Source of the DNA: Porodaedalea pini
Lineage: Eukaryota > Basidiomycota > Agaricomycetes > Hymenochaetales > Hymenochaetaceae
Length of the DNA: 64,000 bases
NCBI GenBank assembly: GCA_002794775.1
Contig: NBAY01000002.1
Location: forward strand, 1,302,001 to 1,366,000
Reading direction: 5' to 3'
Position 1 is the first letter of the stretch; each line of letters opens with the position of its first letter. Positions 35,009 through 44,737 of the stretch are shown in pieces. A model generated the notes under the pieces. It had not been told where the DNA came from and ran no database searches. It was given only the letters and a program-made list of their open reading frames with translations. Position numbers and translations under genes: made by a program.

Positions 35009-36100
35009 GGTGGATTGTGATGTAGAGAGACGTGTACAGAAATATATATTTAACATTTAAGTATTGTGTTCGGAAACCGAGCCCCGGCTTCGCCAGGAAT
35101 TCAGCTGGTATTAAAGTATACCAAAGTTTAGATCTTTTTTAAAAAAGCTCCTTACCAAGGCAATGAACGGCGGCATTGCAAACTTCCTGCATTCGAATCA
35201 GTGAAACTGAATAAAAACAATTGCTTGGGCTCTGTGTAACTGCACAAAGGTCACGGTTGAGCTCCGATGGTCAGCAACGCAGATGAATTTCCGGATTTAC
35301 AATGTGCAAGCGCACTCGTAGGTTCTACATGAATTAGATTTTGAGCTAGTAAAGAAGAGAAATTTAGCACAGACGCGCCGAGCAGGGGGGCCTCTATTTC
35401 ATTTGTAGCCAAGCTCTATCTACATGTACATTAAATTATGTGAACAAACTATTCTCACATCCTTCCTCTGCCTCCAGCTCGACGCGTTAACCTGTGACTG
35501 CGCATGCAGTGCTAGAGAAATACAGAATCCCAGTAGAATCTGAGCTCTGTGTTGCGAAGTGGTCATCTGTAGACAGTTTTGCTGGATTAATATTCTGATT
35601 GAATCGAGCGTAAATAGTGAGATTCATAGTTAGATATGATGGAAAGAGGAGCTATAGTCATGCGCAAATTTTCTTTTAGTCTTTATCATGACTCGTTTGG
35701 CCCTCCGGACTTTTCAGCTTATAAGGACATCGATCATCTCCGGATTCAATCAATAACAGCAGCAAACAAGGTGTCCTCAGCGCCCATCACATGATACATT
35801 GTGGATTTTGAAAGGCTTTTATTGTCCTCGTCGGACCTGAAACAAGAAACGTGTTTGCCTTGCAACATTAATCGATCAAATGGCTGTGATATATAGTATG
35901 TGCTTGCGCCAACCTTAGTTTAACGAGGGCCTGCCAGTGACGCTAAGCAGTTCTCTTGGGGAATCAGACTCTTGCTATTCAAGCCATTCTATCTCGCTGA
36001 CAAGGTTGATTGAGAATGCAGGCTTATACCAGGACGGTCATTCATACAAACAAGAATGGTATTTATTCATCAATGTAAGGAGGATCAGAGCCTCTTTCCT
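35009..36100. other. AT-rich region without recognised genes
   Basis: No coherent coding signal on either strand. A GC-richer patch near 35,065-35,100 (GGAAACCGAGCCCCGGC) resembles a terminal or structured RNA segment of a repeat, but no partner copy is present here. Confidence 0.35.
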
Positions 36101-36930
36101 TCAGCTTTCACCTGTCCAGACAGGCTATTTGATACAGAAAGTTACTGAGAAAACAATTCATGCTGTACAGAAGGCTACACTTACAGGACCAGGTTGAGTG
36201 TGGTTCGTTAGAATTGGATAGTTTATGTTGATGAGAAGCCCAGGTTCCTAAAAGTGCAATGAGAATGAGTACCTCTAGTACAACATCATCTGAACTAGAT
36301 CTAGGAACTTACATAGCCGGTATAAGCCCCCGGAATGGCAACTGATGGGCTTGGAGTGCCCAACCTGACCGCAAGAGATGTAGAACTGTGCACCACCGTA
36401 CGTTTGTGCGACGTGAAGCGCAATGGCTTCCATGCGTATGAGGTACCTGAGAGTAGTTGTAAAGACGTGTGTAGTGCAGTGTTTTCAATTCGAATTTGCT
36501 CACTGTCCAGTCTCGGGTCGAGTGAAGGGCACTCCCGGTATACCTGCAACAGAGTAGCAATGAATCTTGATCCTCAACGGAGTTGAATAAACGGGTACTG
36601 ACCCTCTGCAGGGAACGTGATGCTCTCTCCACCATTCGTGACAGCTGAAATCTGATAAATCTTGAACCAGACCTCTCCGTCACCTGTCCAACCATCCACA
36701 TCACCGGGGGCCTTTGCCTGAAGACAAGGGATGTTAAGACCGCTTCTAGAACATCAAGGATGATGCTGCCTGAGGTGTCATGCGCTTGGTTCTCGGCAGC
36801 TCATGACACGAGTTCCAGTTTGCGCTGACTGATTTGCAACAAGACATGTTTAGCGCAGAGGCTGACCACCGACAACTTGATCAAATCTAATTCCGAACGG
36901 CACAAGTAACTGAGACTTTGAATAAGCGCC
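36101..36930 (-). pseudogene. AA9 lytic polysaccharide monooxygenase, decayed
   Basis: Exons on the minus strand at 36,603-36,717, 36,504-36,543, 36,313-36,446, 36,185-36,247 and 36,101-36,124 spell a typical AA9 C-terminal half. They read AKAPGDVDGWTGDGEVWFKI, ISAVTNGGESITFPAEG, GIPGVPFTRPETGQYLIR, IALHVAQTYGGAQFYISCGQ, SVAIPGAYTGY, EPGLLINI and finally PPVWTG. AA9 enzymes are secreted copper enzymes that cleave cellulose oxidatively; GAQFYISC contains the axial Tyr region. Two kinds of damage are visible. In the third exon, frame shifts between ISCGQV and GTPSPSV, with the usual intervening residues missing. Upstream of 36,717 only scattered homology remains to the signal peptide half (GPV, LIK, QWNSW, MTYL equivalents), in several frames with stops to about 36,930. 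No N-terminal histidine-bearing exon is readable. It lies next to the transposon island. Confidence 0.8.
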
Positions 36931-37240
36931 GATTCAAGCGGTTACTCCTGTGAAAGAGGGGCTACCAGAGAGAGTTAGTCTGTCGTGCTCTTGAATTTAA
37001 AATAAACGTAGAGATCTCAACACATATACTGCGGAGCCATCCAGACATGACTCTGTTCGCGTCCAAGTCCCGAGCATGCTTGTGGATTATTCTCGCAGGA
37101 GGCAAGATAAGTGGATTTAATGCCCAAGGACTGGACGGATAAACCAAGAAATGATGTATGAAATAGTTGAAGCTAGCGTAATGACCCCTTGACAGGTCAA
37201 GATGCCATGTTTCTCACGCTTTTTCAAACGCGCAACATGC

Positions 37241-37257
37241 ATTAGAGGTCTTTAGCA
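37241..37257 (+). repeat. Harbinger left terminal inverted repeat with ATT duplication
   Basis: ATT followed by AGAGGTCTTTAGCA, with imperfect similarity continuing a few bases (ATCAA). Confidence 0.75.
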
Positions 37258-37780
37258 ATCAATCGCTGGACGCTTGGCAACGTCTGATCTGGTCTCTTCG
37301 GCGCTTGATCATTTCGGTATGTATGCGACATCATGACAAATTAAATGCCGGAGCTCGGCATGGCAGGCACTCTCTGTCACGCGCCTAAAGAAGCAACACA
37401 ACAAGACGTGCGGTCGCTGTCGTGTCGTCTTGCTCTGTCTACGCCCATTTGGCAGCATGGCTGGCCAGCCGACCTCTCAGCCTCAGCCTCCCTCCCCTTC
37501 TCTGTTGGGCACCGTCCCACCAGACATCTTCTATGCCCCTGCTGGGCAGGTTTCCGACACCAAGCTTGAATCAGTCAAGGCGAAACAAAAGCCAAAGCGA
37601 ACACGTCGGAAGGGTGCTGTTACCAAAAACACACCGGATGGTACACCAAGCCAGGGCAAACGTGGTGGTACGCGCCGTGGTGCAGAAGGCAACGAGTTCT
37701 CTGGCAAGGGTCTCACCGAACTCGCACGCATTGCTGTGGACATCAACCTCTTCGGCGCGATGTCATGGACGCTTTTTAAA

Positions 37781-37822
37781 TTATCTTATCTTATCATTTT
37801 CTCTTATCTTATCTTATCATAT
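37781..37822 (-). promoter_or_regulatory. GATA-motif cluster in LTR U3
   Basis: Six TTATC pentamers (GATAA on the minus strand) lie in two groups of three at 5-bp spacing, and the cluster is repeated in the 3' LTR at 44,314-44,355. GATA factors regulate nitrogen, light and iron responses in fungi, so they may drive this element. That is inference. Confidence 0.5.
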
Positions 37823-38005
37823 CGTATCCATCCATCACTAATCACGCTTATTCCTGCTTACTCATTATTCATTACGCTCCTTCTCGCACTATCCTTACTC
37901 GCTGACTGATCCTATGATTTCATTATTCTATGAAGTTCCACGACGTTCTATCATCTATCCTTATGTAGTAGTTAATTCCCTAGTCCGTGCGCAGCCGCTG
38001 AAGGG

Positions 38006-38051
38006 TATATAAGTAGGTAGTCCTCCTGTACTTATCCCCTAGTTTCGACCT
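38006..38051 (+). promoter_or_regulatory. LTR TATA box, predicted start site and self-primer
   Basis: TATATAAG at 38,006-38,013 stands 35 bp before AGTTTCGACCT (38,041-38,051). Those 11 bases are the exact complement of 38,207-38,217 just after the LTR. If transcription starts at about 38,041, the RNA 5' end can fold back and prime, as in Tf1. Confidence 0.8.
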
Positions 38052-38206
38052 GGTCAATTCTACCTGGCTACGTCCAGAAGCTGCTCCTTATCTCCGCGCT
38101 GTGTCAGTTCCCCTGCCCCACCGCTCTCTCTTGTCTCCCTCCTCCTCTGACTGAGTTCCGCGTGACCCGGCTACCATTTGTGTACCCGTAGTCCGTCGCT
38201 GACACA

Positions 38207-38217
38207 AGGTCGAAACT
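38207..38217 (+). other. Primer-binding site for self-priming
   Basis: AGGTCGAAACT begins two bases after the 5' LTR and is complementary to 38,041-38,051. No tRNA-type TGG primer site follows the LTR. Confidence 0.8.
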
Positions 38218-39059
38218 TACCCCTACCGCCTCGCGCATTCTCAGTCACCAACGCCAAGCTGGCTCTGAACGTTCGCATCTCCTACCGACAGCAATCTCTT
38301 TACCGCGCTACCATCTATACCTTCACCTGTACCCCGCAAATCACTCTCACCATCGAACTCTTCCTACTATCTATCATCATCACTCTCAACCCTCATCTCG
38401 TCCAACAAACTCAAAACCGACCACTACCTGTCCGTAACCCCGAACTCTAGACCAACATTCTCATCCGATGCGTCCGACGACTTGGACTGCGACCCCGACT
38501 ACGATCGCTTCGACCCACACCTATTCTTAGATCGATCTCACGTGCATCGATCAGGCCGATACGTCGTTAATTCCTTACCTTCATTATCAAACTCACTCGT
38601 TTCACAACCCGCCGTCCTCTTTCTATTCGATCAACTAGCGCTCGTTTGAGAGGGGGTAACGTTGAGTCCGACCCACTCGAGAGTAGCTACCAGGCCTTGG
38701 GGGTGATCTTCGGAAAGGTCCCTTGGCGCCCGTTGGAGTCTTCACAGAGGAAGATCCGGGTTTGATCAGCAAGTGAAAGTCGACCACCACATCCGGAATT
38801 TTGTTACAGCGCTCAATCAGACCCGCAGGCGTCCGCACCACCTGTCGGCTGGCAGTGTTGTCTCTGATTTGAGCTGGCTCCACACCCGTACAGTCGACCG
38901 TCTGGATCAGCGGCACAGCGTTGGAATACACCACCAGAAGACACTGCCGACGCTGTCCTCGCACAACTACCACCACTGACCGACGACGACCTAGTACGCC
39001 TAGACGACGAGCTAGGAGCCCACCAACCACCCCACCCATCACCAACACCACCGCCTATC

Positions 39060-40145
39060 ATGGCAGAACCCCAAGCCCCAGCTGCGCCAGCAGCCACAAC
39101 TCCGACGATCTCAAACGACATGATGCAGGAGATCATCAACGCGCTACACGGCCTGGGATTACTCGCAACCCCCACGCCAGCAGCTGCAGCCGCACCTGTC
39201 CCTCCACCAACAAACCGCAGTGGAGGAAGACATATCGCCAAACCCGAGACGTTCAACGGGCGAGACTACAAGAAGTTCAAACGTGCCATCACCCTTTACG
39301 TTGAAGCTAACGCAGAGGACTTCATGAACGACAAGGACTACTTCCTTTTCGTGTTGTCGTTCATGACGGAAGGCTCAGCCGCACTCTGGGCACAGAACTT
39401 CCTGGAAAGCATCAAGATGGACGGCTATCTGATCTTTTCGCTCGTCAGTCGCCAGAAGTTTAACGAACAGCTGGAAAAAGCGTTCGGAGATCCGAACGAA
39501 CGCATGAACGCCATGCAAAAATTGGATAGCTGGAAGCACACCCGAGACATCACAGCCGACCAATTCTTCCAGCAGTTCGACATCTATCGCCATGCGGCAG
39601 GATACAACGATGACACAAAGAATGACGACACCCTCATCCACAAACTGACGAAAGCCTTGGATAGAGAGATCGTATACCGAATCGAAATGAGTGACACGGT
39701 CCCAACCACGTACAAAGGCTGGCAAGAAAAAGCCATTCGATTCGACAACGCTAGACGTCAGATGAAGGCCATCGAACAAATGCGCGCTGCCCCGTCCAGA
39801 CCTCAGGTGCTCCCACCAAAACCTACCCAGACATTCACACCGAGAATCCCCGAAAGGCGCGACGCCACTGGAGTCACATACGGAGGCATGGGGAAGCCGA
39901 TGGACGTCTCACTCGAAGAGCTGAGGAAAGCAGGACTCTGCTACTACTGTAAAGAATCAGGGCATCTGCAGAGGAATTGCCCAAATCGGAGGAAAACGAT
40001 AAGGGCTGTGTTGATGGGGATGGAACCCCGAGAGAGAAAAGTCTGGGCAGACGAGACCGCGACGCTCAAGGAGTCAGACTTTGCGGAGGAAGAAGAGGAG
40101 GCGCTCTTTGAGCGGGAGTTGGATTTTGCGGAACCCCAGCAGTGA
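39060..40145 (+). CDS. gag: Chromovirus Gag
   Basis: Gag forms the virus-like particle and packages element RNA. The ORF is 361 residues. A Pro/Ala-rich start is followed by a capsid-like region (GRDYKKFKRAITLYVEAN, WAQNFLES, KLDSWKHTRDITADQF, WQEKAIRFD), typical of gypsy Gag. A CCHC zinc knuckle lies near residues 296-309 (CYYCKESGHLQRNC), and an acidic tail ends ELDFAEPQQ. The frame stays open upstream of this ATG to about 38,870 without another ATG. The leader from LTR to gag is long (about 855 nt). The stop (40,143-40,145) overlaps the beginning of the pol frame, which is in the -1 frame. Confidence 0.93.
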   Translation: MAEPQAPAAPAATTPTISNDMMQEIINALHGLGLLATPTPAAAAAPVPPPTNRSGGRHIAKPETFNGRDYKKFKRAITLYVEANAEDFMNDKDYFLFVLSFMTEGSAALWAQNFLESIKMDGYLIFSLVSRQKFNEQLEKAFGDPNERMNAMQKLDSWKHTRDITADQFFQQFDIYRHAAGYNDDTKNDDTLIHKLTKALDREIVYRIEMSDTVPTTYKGWQEKAIRFDNARRQMKAIEQMRAAPSRPQVLPPKPTQTFTPRIPERRDATGVTYGGMGKPMDVSLEELRKAGLCYYCKESGHLQRNCPNRRKTIRAVLMGMEPRERKVWADETATLKESDFAEEEEEALFERELDFAEPQQ

Positions 40146-43100
40146 ACACGGCACTGACTGGGATAGGTTCAGTTTCGGTTTTTCAAACGGCCATTTTTGA
40201 TAATTCTATGGACTCTGTAGATAATTTAGATAAAATACAAAAAAATGTAAAAAGCAATGTCACTCGCAAAAATATTCCTTCTGTCCCTGTACCAGTAGCT
40301 AGTAGTATAGATATGCCTATATGTAACAACACGTCTGCCGCATCACCTCGTCCTACTCCTGTGTCAAAAAATCATGTAACACACTGTTCCGAATCTTTTA
40401 ATTCTATTTCTTCCTTGGCCGGAACTGAACCGAAATCCGTGAAAAATGAAAACTCGTCGAAACAAGCTGAGAGGAAGTCCTGGAGAGATCGCCCTGTCCC
40501 CTTTACGGCCCCATGGGTAGTACGGCGTCTCAAAGAGGATAAACTTGAAAGTGCTTTAACGACTCTCCGAGTGTGGATGAAACAGCAGAGGCATGCTGAA
40601 GCGAATGAAGAGACGGTGCGTCAAATCATTGCGCTAGAAGAACCAGATGCTGTGGCAGCTGTTAGGGACCTGAGGGGTCCAAAACGGTTCGTAAGAGGGT
40701 CTCGGGGGCAACAGCTCATGGTACCGATTCTCCTTCAAACGACCGACACCGGTAACCAGTTCAAGGTAGACGCCCTACTGGACAGTGGCTGCACTGGCTC
40801 ATGTATCAACCGATCCTTCGTCGAAAAGCATCAGATCCGGACAAAAAAGACACCCATCCCAATCCGAGTCTATAATGCTGACGGCACGCTCAACAAGGAC
40901 GGCTCGATCACAGAGTTTGTAGAAATGCGCATGACGATTAAAGATCATTCGGAGCGCATCCACTTCGCGGTCACAGATCTAGGGAAAACAGATGTGTTCA
41001 TCGGACATGAATGGTTAAAGCTGCACAATCCCAACATCGACTGGCAAAAATCAACGATCGAATTTGATCGATGCCCCGATGTATGCGGCTATATCCGTAG
41101 TCTAGAGGACATTGATGCAGACCCCGACAAAAACCTTGATTTGGTGGAACTTGAAGACGGCGATCAGCTCTTCCTCTTCGATTGGGACAGGTACATTAAG
41201 TCCGATCCGAGAAAAGCGCTGAAGGTCAGACAACAGGTGCTCGAGGAAGTCCCAAACTATGTCAAAGAGTTCGCGGACGTCTTCAGTGAACAGGAATTCG
41301 ATCAGTTACCAGAGAGACGCCCTTGGGATCATGCTATTGAACTCAAGCCGGGATCAAAGCTCTCTGACTGTAAAATCTACCCGCTCAGCCCATCCGAACA
41401 GGTGGCACTGGACGAATTCCTCACCGAAAACTTGAGAACTGGCCGTATTCGTAACTCTCAATCTGAGATGGCATCCCCCTTCTTCTTCATAAAAAAGAAG
41501 GATGGCAAGCTTCGCCCCGTACAGGACTATCGCCGGCTCAACGAGATGACGGTTAAGAACAAATACCCGTTACCTCTAATCCAAGAGCTCATTGACAAAA
41601 CGAAACAGGCGAAATTCTTCACGAAGCTTGACATACGTTGGGGTTACAATAACATTCGGATTCGAGAGGGCGACGAGCATAAAGCCGCCTTCAGGACAAA
41701 CCGCGGTCTATTCGAACCAACGGTCATGTTTTTCGGTCTCACAAACTCACCAGCAACCTTCCAAGGATTCATGAACGAGATCTTCCGAGAACTCGTCAAT
41801 GATGGACACGTCATAGTCTACATGGACGACATCCTGATCTTCGCACGAACTCGCGAACATCATGACAAACTCGTCCGACAAGTCCTGGAAGTGTTGCGAG
41901 CAAACAAGTTGTTCTTAAAGCCAGAAAAGTGCAGCTTCGCTCAAGAGACCGTGAACTATCTTGGGCATATCCTCGGCAACGGACAGATTTGCATGGATCC
42001 AGCCAAAGTGGCAGGTGTAAAAGATTGGCCAGTGCCTAAGAACAAGAAAGAACTACAGTCTTTCCTTGGGTTCTGCAACTATTACCGCCGCTTCATCCTA
42101 GCATTCAGTCACTATGCGAAGCCCTTGACAGTGTTGACCGGAGATGTAGAGTGGAAGTGGGAGGTGGAGCAACAGGAGGCCTTTGAACGTCTGAAACAGA
42201 AGCTCTGTGAAGAACCTGTACTCACAGTGCCTACTGATGACGGTCAATTTCGGGTGGAGGCTGATTCGTCGCATTTCGCTAACGGCGCCATTCTGTCCCA
42301 ATTCGTTGACGGAAAGTGGCATCCAATCGCATACCGATCGCAAGCGCTTAGCCAAGCAGAGCGCAATTACGAAATCTATGACAAAGAGATGTTCGCGATC
42401 ATGTGCGCACTGGATGACTGGCGACAATATCTTCTAGGGGCAACGCAAACCTTCGAAATCTGGTCAGATCACCTCAACCTCCAGTATTTCCGAAAACCCC
42501 AGAAGATTAACCACCGACAAGCGAGATGGCTACAGGAGTTAGCGGACTACGACTTCAAACTGTTCCATAAACCAGGTGCCCTGATGACTAAGGCTGACCT
42601 CCTCTCGAGACGAGCGGATCATGAGAGGGGGGAGAACGACAATATCGACATTGTTTTGCTCAAGCCGGACTTATTTGTAAACGAAACACTGCTAGAAGCG
42701 CTGGATACAGACTTCGTTAAACGAATTAAAAGGGTACGAAACAACAGGGACAGAGCAGTTGTGAAGGCGTTAGAGCGGAAGGAACGAGAGTGGGAGGAAG
42801 AAGAAGGGTTGTTGATGTGGAAGGGCAGGATCTACGTGCCGAAAGACCATAAACTCCGAGAAGACATCATTCGAAACCATCACGACAGCACGCTCGCAGG
42901 ACACCCAGGACGCTACAAGACCCATGAGTTGATCACACGCAACTACTGGTGGCCGGGAATCCAACGAGATGTTCGAATGTATGTCGAGGGATGTGATGCG
43001 TGCCAACGTACGAAGGCACACAGAGCGAAACCGCACAATCCTCTGAACCCAAACGAGATCCCGAAAGGTCCTTGGGAAATCGTCACAGCAGACCTGATCG

Positions 43101-44281
43101 GCGAACTACCCGAGTCCAATGGACATAACGCAATCTGTGTCTTCGTTGACAGGTTCAGTAAACAGGTGCATGCGATCCCTACCTCAGTGAGCATAACGTC
43201 GGAAGGAATGGCAAGGCTCTACCGGGATCATGTCTTCAGGCTACACGGCATACCGCGCAAGTTTATTCATGACAGAGGATCACAGTTCGAGTCCAAATTC
43301 ATGAACGAACTATACCGGTTACTGGGCATCGAGGGAAACCCGTCAACGGCATATCACCCACAGACAGATGGTCAGACAGAACGGATAAACCAAGAGATTG
43401 AACAGTACCTTCGTCTCTTTGTTAACCACCATCAGTCGGACTGGGCGGAATGGCTTGCGCTGGCGGAATTCGCGTACAACGACAAAGAACAAACGTCGAC
43501 AGGAGCGTCACCCTTTTTCATCAACCATGGGAGACACCCATATAAGGGCACGAATCCTAGACGCGAATCGACCAATGAGTCCGCTAAGCAGTTTGCCGAC
43601 CGGATGGCCAAGATCAGGGAGGAAACCGAATCGGCATTAAAGCATGCGGCCGAAACCATGAAGCGCTTCTATGACAGGACGAAGGGAGAATCCATCGAGT
43701 ATAAACCTGGGGAAAAGGTCATGCTCGAAGGAACTCACTTAAAGACAGATCGTCCTATGAAGAAGCTGGGAGATAAACGTTATGGGCCTTTCATTGTCGA
43801 AAAGAAAATCGGCACGTCAGCATATAGACTTAAACTTCCACGTACCTGGAAAAAAGTCTATCCGGTTTTCAACGAAGTGCTCCTCTCCCCATACCACGAG
43901 CCGCAGTATACGTCGCAAAAGCAGGATCTTCCACCCCCGCCCGAAATCATTGACGATGTGCCGGAATATGAGGTCGAAAAGGTTGTCGACTCCAAACTTG
44001 TGCGAGGGAAGCTCAAATACCTCGTACATTGGAAAGGGTATCCGAACGAAGAACGCACCTGGGAGCCAATTGAGAATTTGACGAACTCTCAAGAGGCCAT
44101 TGACGAATTTCATAAATCAACTCCCAGTGCTCCTCGCGCCCTCAACACCCTAGAGATGTCGCAGCTGAAGTTCCGACCCGTGTTTGAAATGACGGAGCCT
44201 GAGAGACAGAAAGGAGTGGCACAGTGGTGGGCCAGTAAGTTCCAGGGTAGGGAACAAGGGCGATCGGGACGCTCGCCTTGA
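40142..44281 (+). CDS. pol: Chromovirus Pol: protease, RT, RNase H, integrase, chromodomain
   Basis: Up to 1,379 residues, open from 40,112, in the -1 frame relative to gag. Order: linker; aspartic protease (LLDSGCTGSC, about residue 213); reverse transcriptase (KLDIRWGYNNIRI, FGLTNSPATFQ, YMDD about residue 559); RNase H (VEADSSHFANGAIL, YDKEMFAI, WSDHLNL); integrase zinc domain (H-x3-GHPG...CDACQ) and catalytic core (TADLIGELP, HDRGSQF, HPQTDGQTERINQ). A GPY-like region and C-terminal chromodomain follow (PEYEVEKVVDSK, LKYLVHWKGYPNEERTWEP, about residues 1,274-1,330). The catalytic residues all look present. Expression must need a -1 shift, readthrough or re-initiation. The first in-frame codon after the overlap is GTG; the first ATG (40,208) is in a variable AT-rich linker. 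Confidence 0.95.
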   Translation: MNTALTGIGSVSVFQTAIFDNSMDSVDNLDKIQKNVKSNVTRKNIPSVPVPVASSIDMPICNNTSAASPRPTPVSKNHVTHCSESFNSISSLAGTEPKSVKNENSSKQAERKSWRDRPVPFTAPWVVRRLKEDKLESALTTLRVWMKQQRHAEANEETVRQIIALEEPDAVAAVRDLRGPKRFVRGSRGQQLMVPILLQTTDTGNQFKVDALLDSGCTGSCINRSFVEKHQIRTKKTPIPIRVYNADGTLNKDGSITEFVEMRMTIKDHSERIHFAVTDLGKTDVFIGHEWLKLHNPNIDWQKSTIEFDRCPDVCGYIRSLEDIDADPDKNLDLVELEDGDQLFLFDWDRYIKSDPRKALKVRQQVLEEVPNYVKEFADVFSEQEFDQLPERRPWDHAIELKPGSKLSDCKIYPLSPSEQVALDEFLTENLRTGRIRNSQSEMASPFFFIKKKDGKLRPVQDYRRLNEMTVKNKYPLPLIQELIDKTKQAKFFTKLDIRWGYNNIRIREGDEHKAAFRTNRGLFEPTVMFFGLTNSPATFQGFMNEIFRELVNDGHVIVYMDDILIFARTREHHDKLVRQVLEVLRANKLFLKPEKCSFAQETVNYLGHILGNGQICMDPAKVAGVKDWPVPKNKKELQSFLGFCNYYRRFILAFSHYAKPLTVLTGDVEWKWEVEQQEAFERLKQKLCEEPVLTVPTDDGQFRVEADSSHFANGAILSQFVDGKWHPIAYRSQALSQAERNYEIYDKEMFAIMCALDDWRQYLLGATQTFEIWSDHLNLQYFRKPQKINHRQARWLQELADYDFKLFHKPGALMTKADLLSRRADHERGENDNIDIVLLKPDLFVNETLLEALDTDFVKRIKRVRNNRDRAVVKALERKEREWEEEEGLLMWKGRIYVPKDHKLREDIIRNHHDSTLAGHPGRYKTHELITRNYWWPGIQRDVRMYVEGCDACQRTKAHRAKPHNPLNPNEIPKGPWEIVTADLIGELPESNGHNAICVFVDRFSKQVHAIPTSVSITSEGMARLYRDHVFRLHGIPRKFIHDRGSQFESKFMNELYRLLGIEGNPSTAYHPQTDGQTERINQEIEQYLRLFVNHHQSDWAEWLALAEFAYNDKEQTSTGASPFFINHGRHPYKGTNPRRESTNESAKQFADRMAKIREETESALKHAAETMKRFYDRTKGESIEYKPGEKVMLEGTHLKTDRPMKKLGDKRYGPFIVEKKIGTSAYRLKLPRTWKKVYPVFNEVLLSPYHEPQYTSQKQDLPPPPEIIDDVPEYEVEKVVDSKLVRGKLKYLVHWKGYPNEERTWEPIENLTNSQEAIDEFHKSTPSAPRALNTLEMSQLKFRPVFEMTEPERQKGVAQWWASKFQGREQGRSGRSP

Positions 44282-44290
44282 AGGGGAGGG
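44280..44290 (+). other. Polypurine tract
   Basis: GAAGGGGAGGG immediately precedes the 3' LTR, with three intervening bases (TCA). It should prime plus-strand DNA synthesis. Confidence 0.8.
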
Positions 44291-44293
44291 TCA

Positions 44294-44737
44294 TGTCATG
44301 GACGCTTTTTAAATTATCTTATCTTATCATTTTCTCTTATCTTATCTTATCATATCGTATCCATCCATCACTAATCACGCTTATTCCTGCTTACTCATTA
44401 TTCATTACGCTCCTTCTCGCACTATCCTTACTCGCTGACTGATCCTATGATTTCATTATTCTATGAAGTTCCACGACGTTCTATCATCTATCCTTATGTA
44501 GTAGTTAATTCCCTAGTCCGTGCGCAGCCGCTGAAGGGTATATAAGTAGGTAGTCCTCCTGTACTTATCCCCTAGTTTCGACCTGGTCAATTCTACCTGG
44601 CTACGTCCAGAAGCTGCTCCTTATCTCCGCGCTGTGTCAGTTCCCCTGCCCCACCGCTCTCTCTTGTCTCCCTCCTCCTCTGACTGAGTTCCGCGTGACC
44701 CGGCTACCATTTGTGTACCCGTAGTCCGTCGCTGACA
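44294..44737 (+). repeat. 3' LTR
   Basis: 444 bp, identical by eye to the 5' LTR, followed by CGCGA at 44,738-44,742. Confidence 0.97.

Larger units (their letters stand above)
37761..38204 (+). repeat. 5' LTR
   Basis: 444 bp, TGTCATGG...GCTGACA. It carries a TATA box and a cluster of GATA motifs. Target duplication CGCGA is at 37,756-37,760. Confidence 0.97.
37761..44737 (+). mobile_element. Full-length Ty3/gypsy chromovirus retrotransposon
   Basis: This 6,977-bp element is bounded by two 444-bp LTRs that I read as identical, each TGTCA...TGACA. Both flanks carry CGCGA, the 5-bp target duplication. It contains gag, pol (protease, reverse transcriptase, RNase H, integrase), a C-terminal chromodomain, a self-complementary primer site and a polypurine tract. 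All open frames are uninterrupted. Chromoviruses use the chromodomain to target chromatin. Identical LTRs and intact frames indicate very recent insertion, and the element may still be active. Confidence 0.97.

Noticed and set aside
38178..39056. Possible extra gene in the chromovirus leader (for example 38,178-38,450 plus or 38,635-39,051 minus).
   Set aside because: No recognised domain; the leader of such elements is usually non-coding and the frames overlap the LTR or gag in unrelated phases.
41592..42437. Additional frames on both strands inside pol.
   Set aside because: They are shadows of the reverse transcriptase and RNase H coding sequence.
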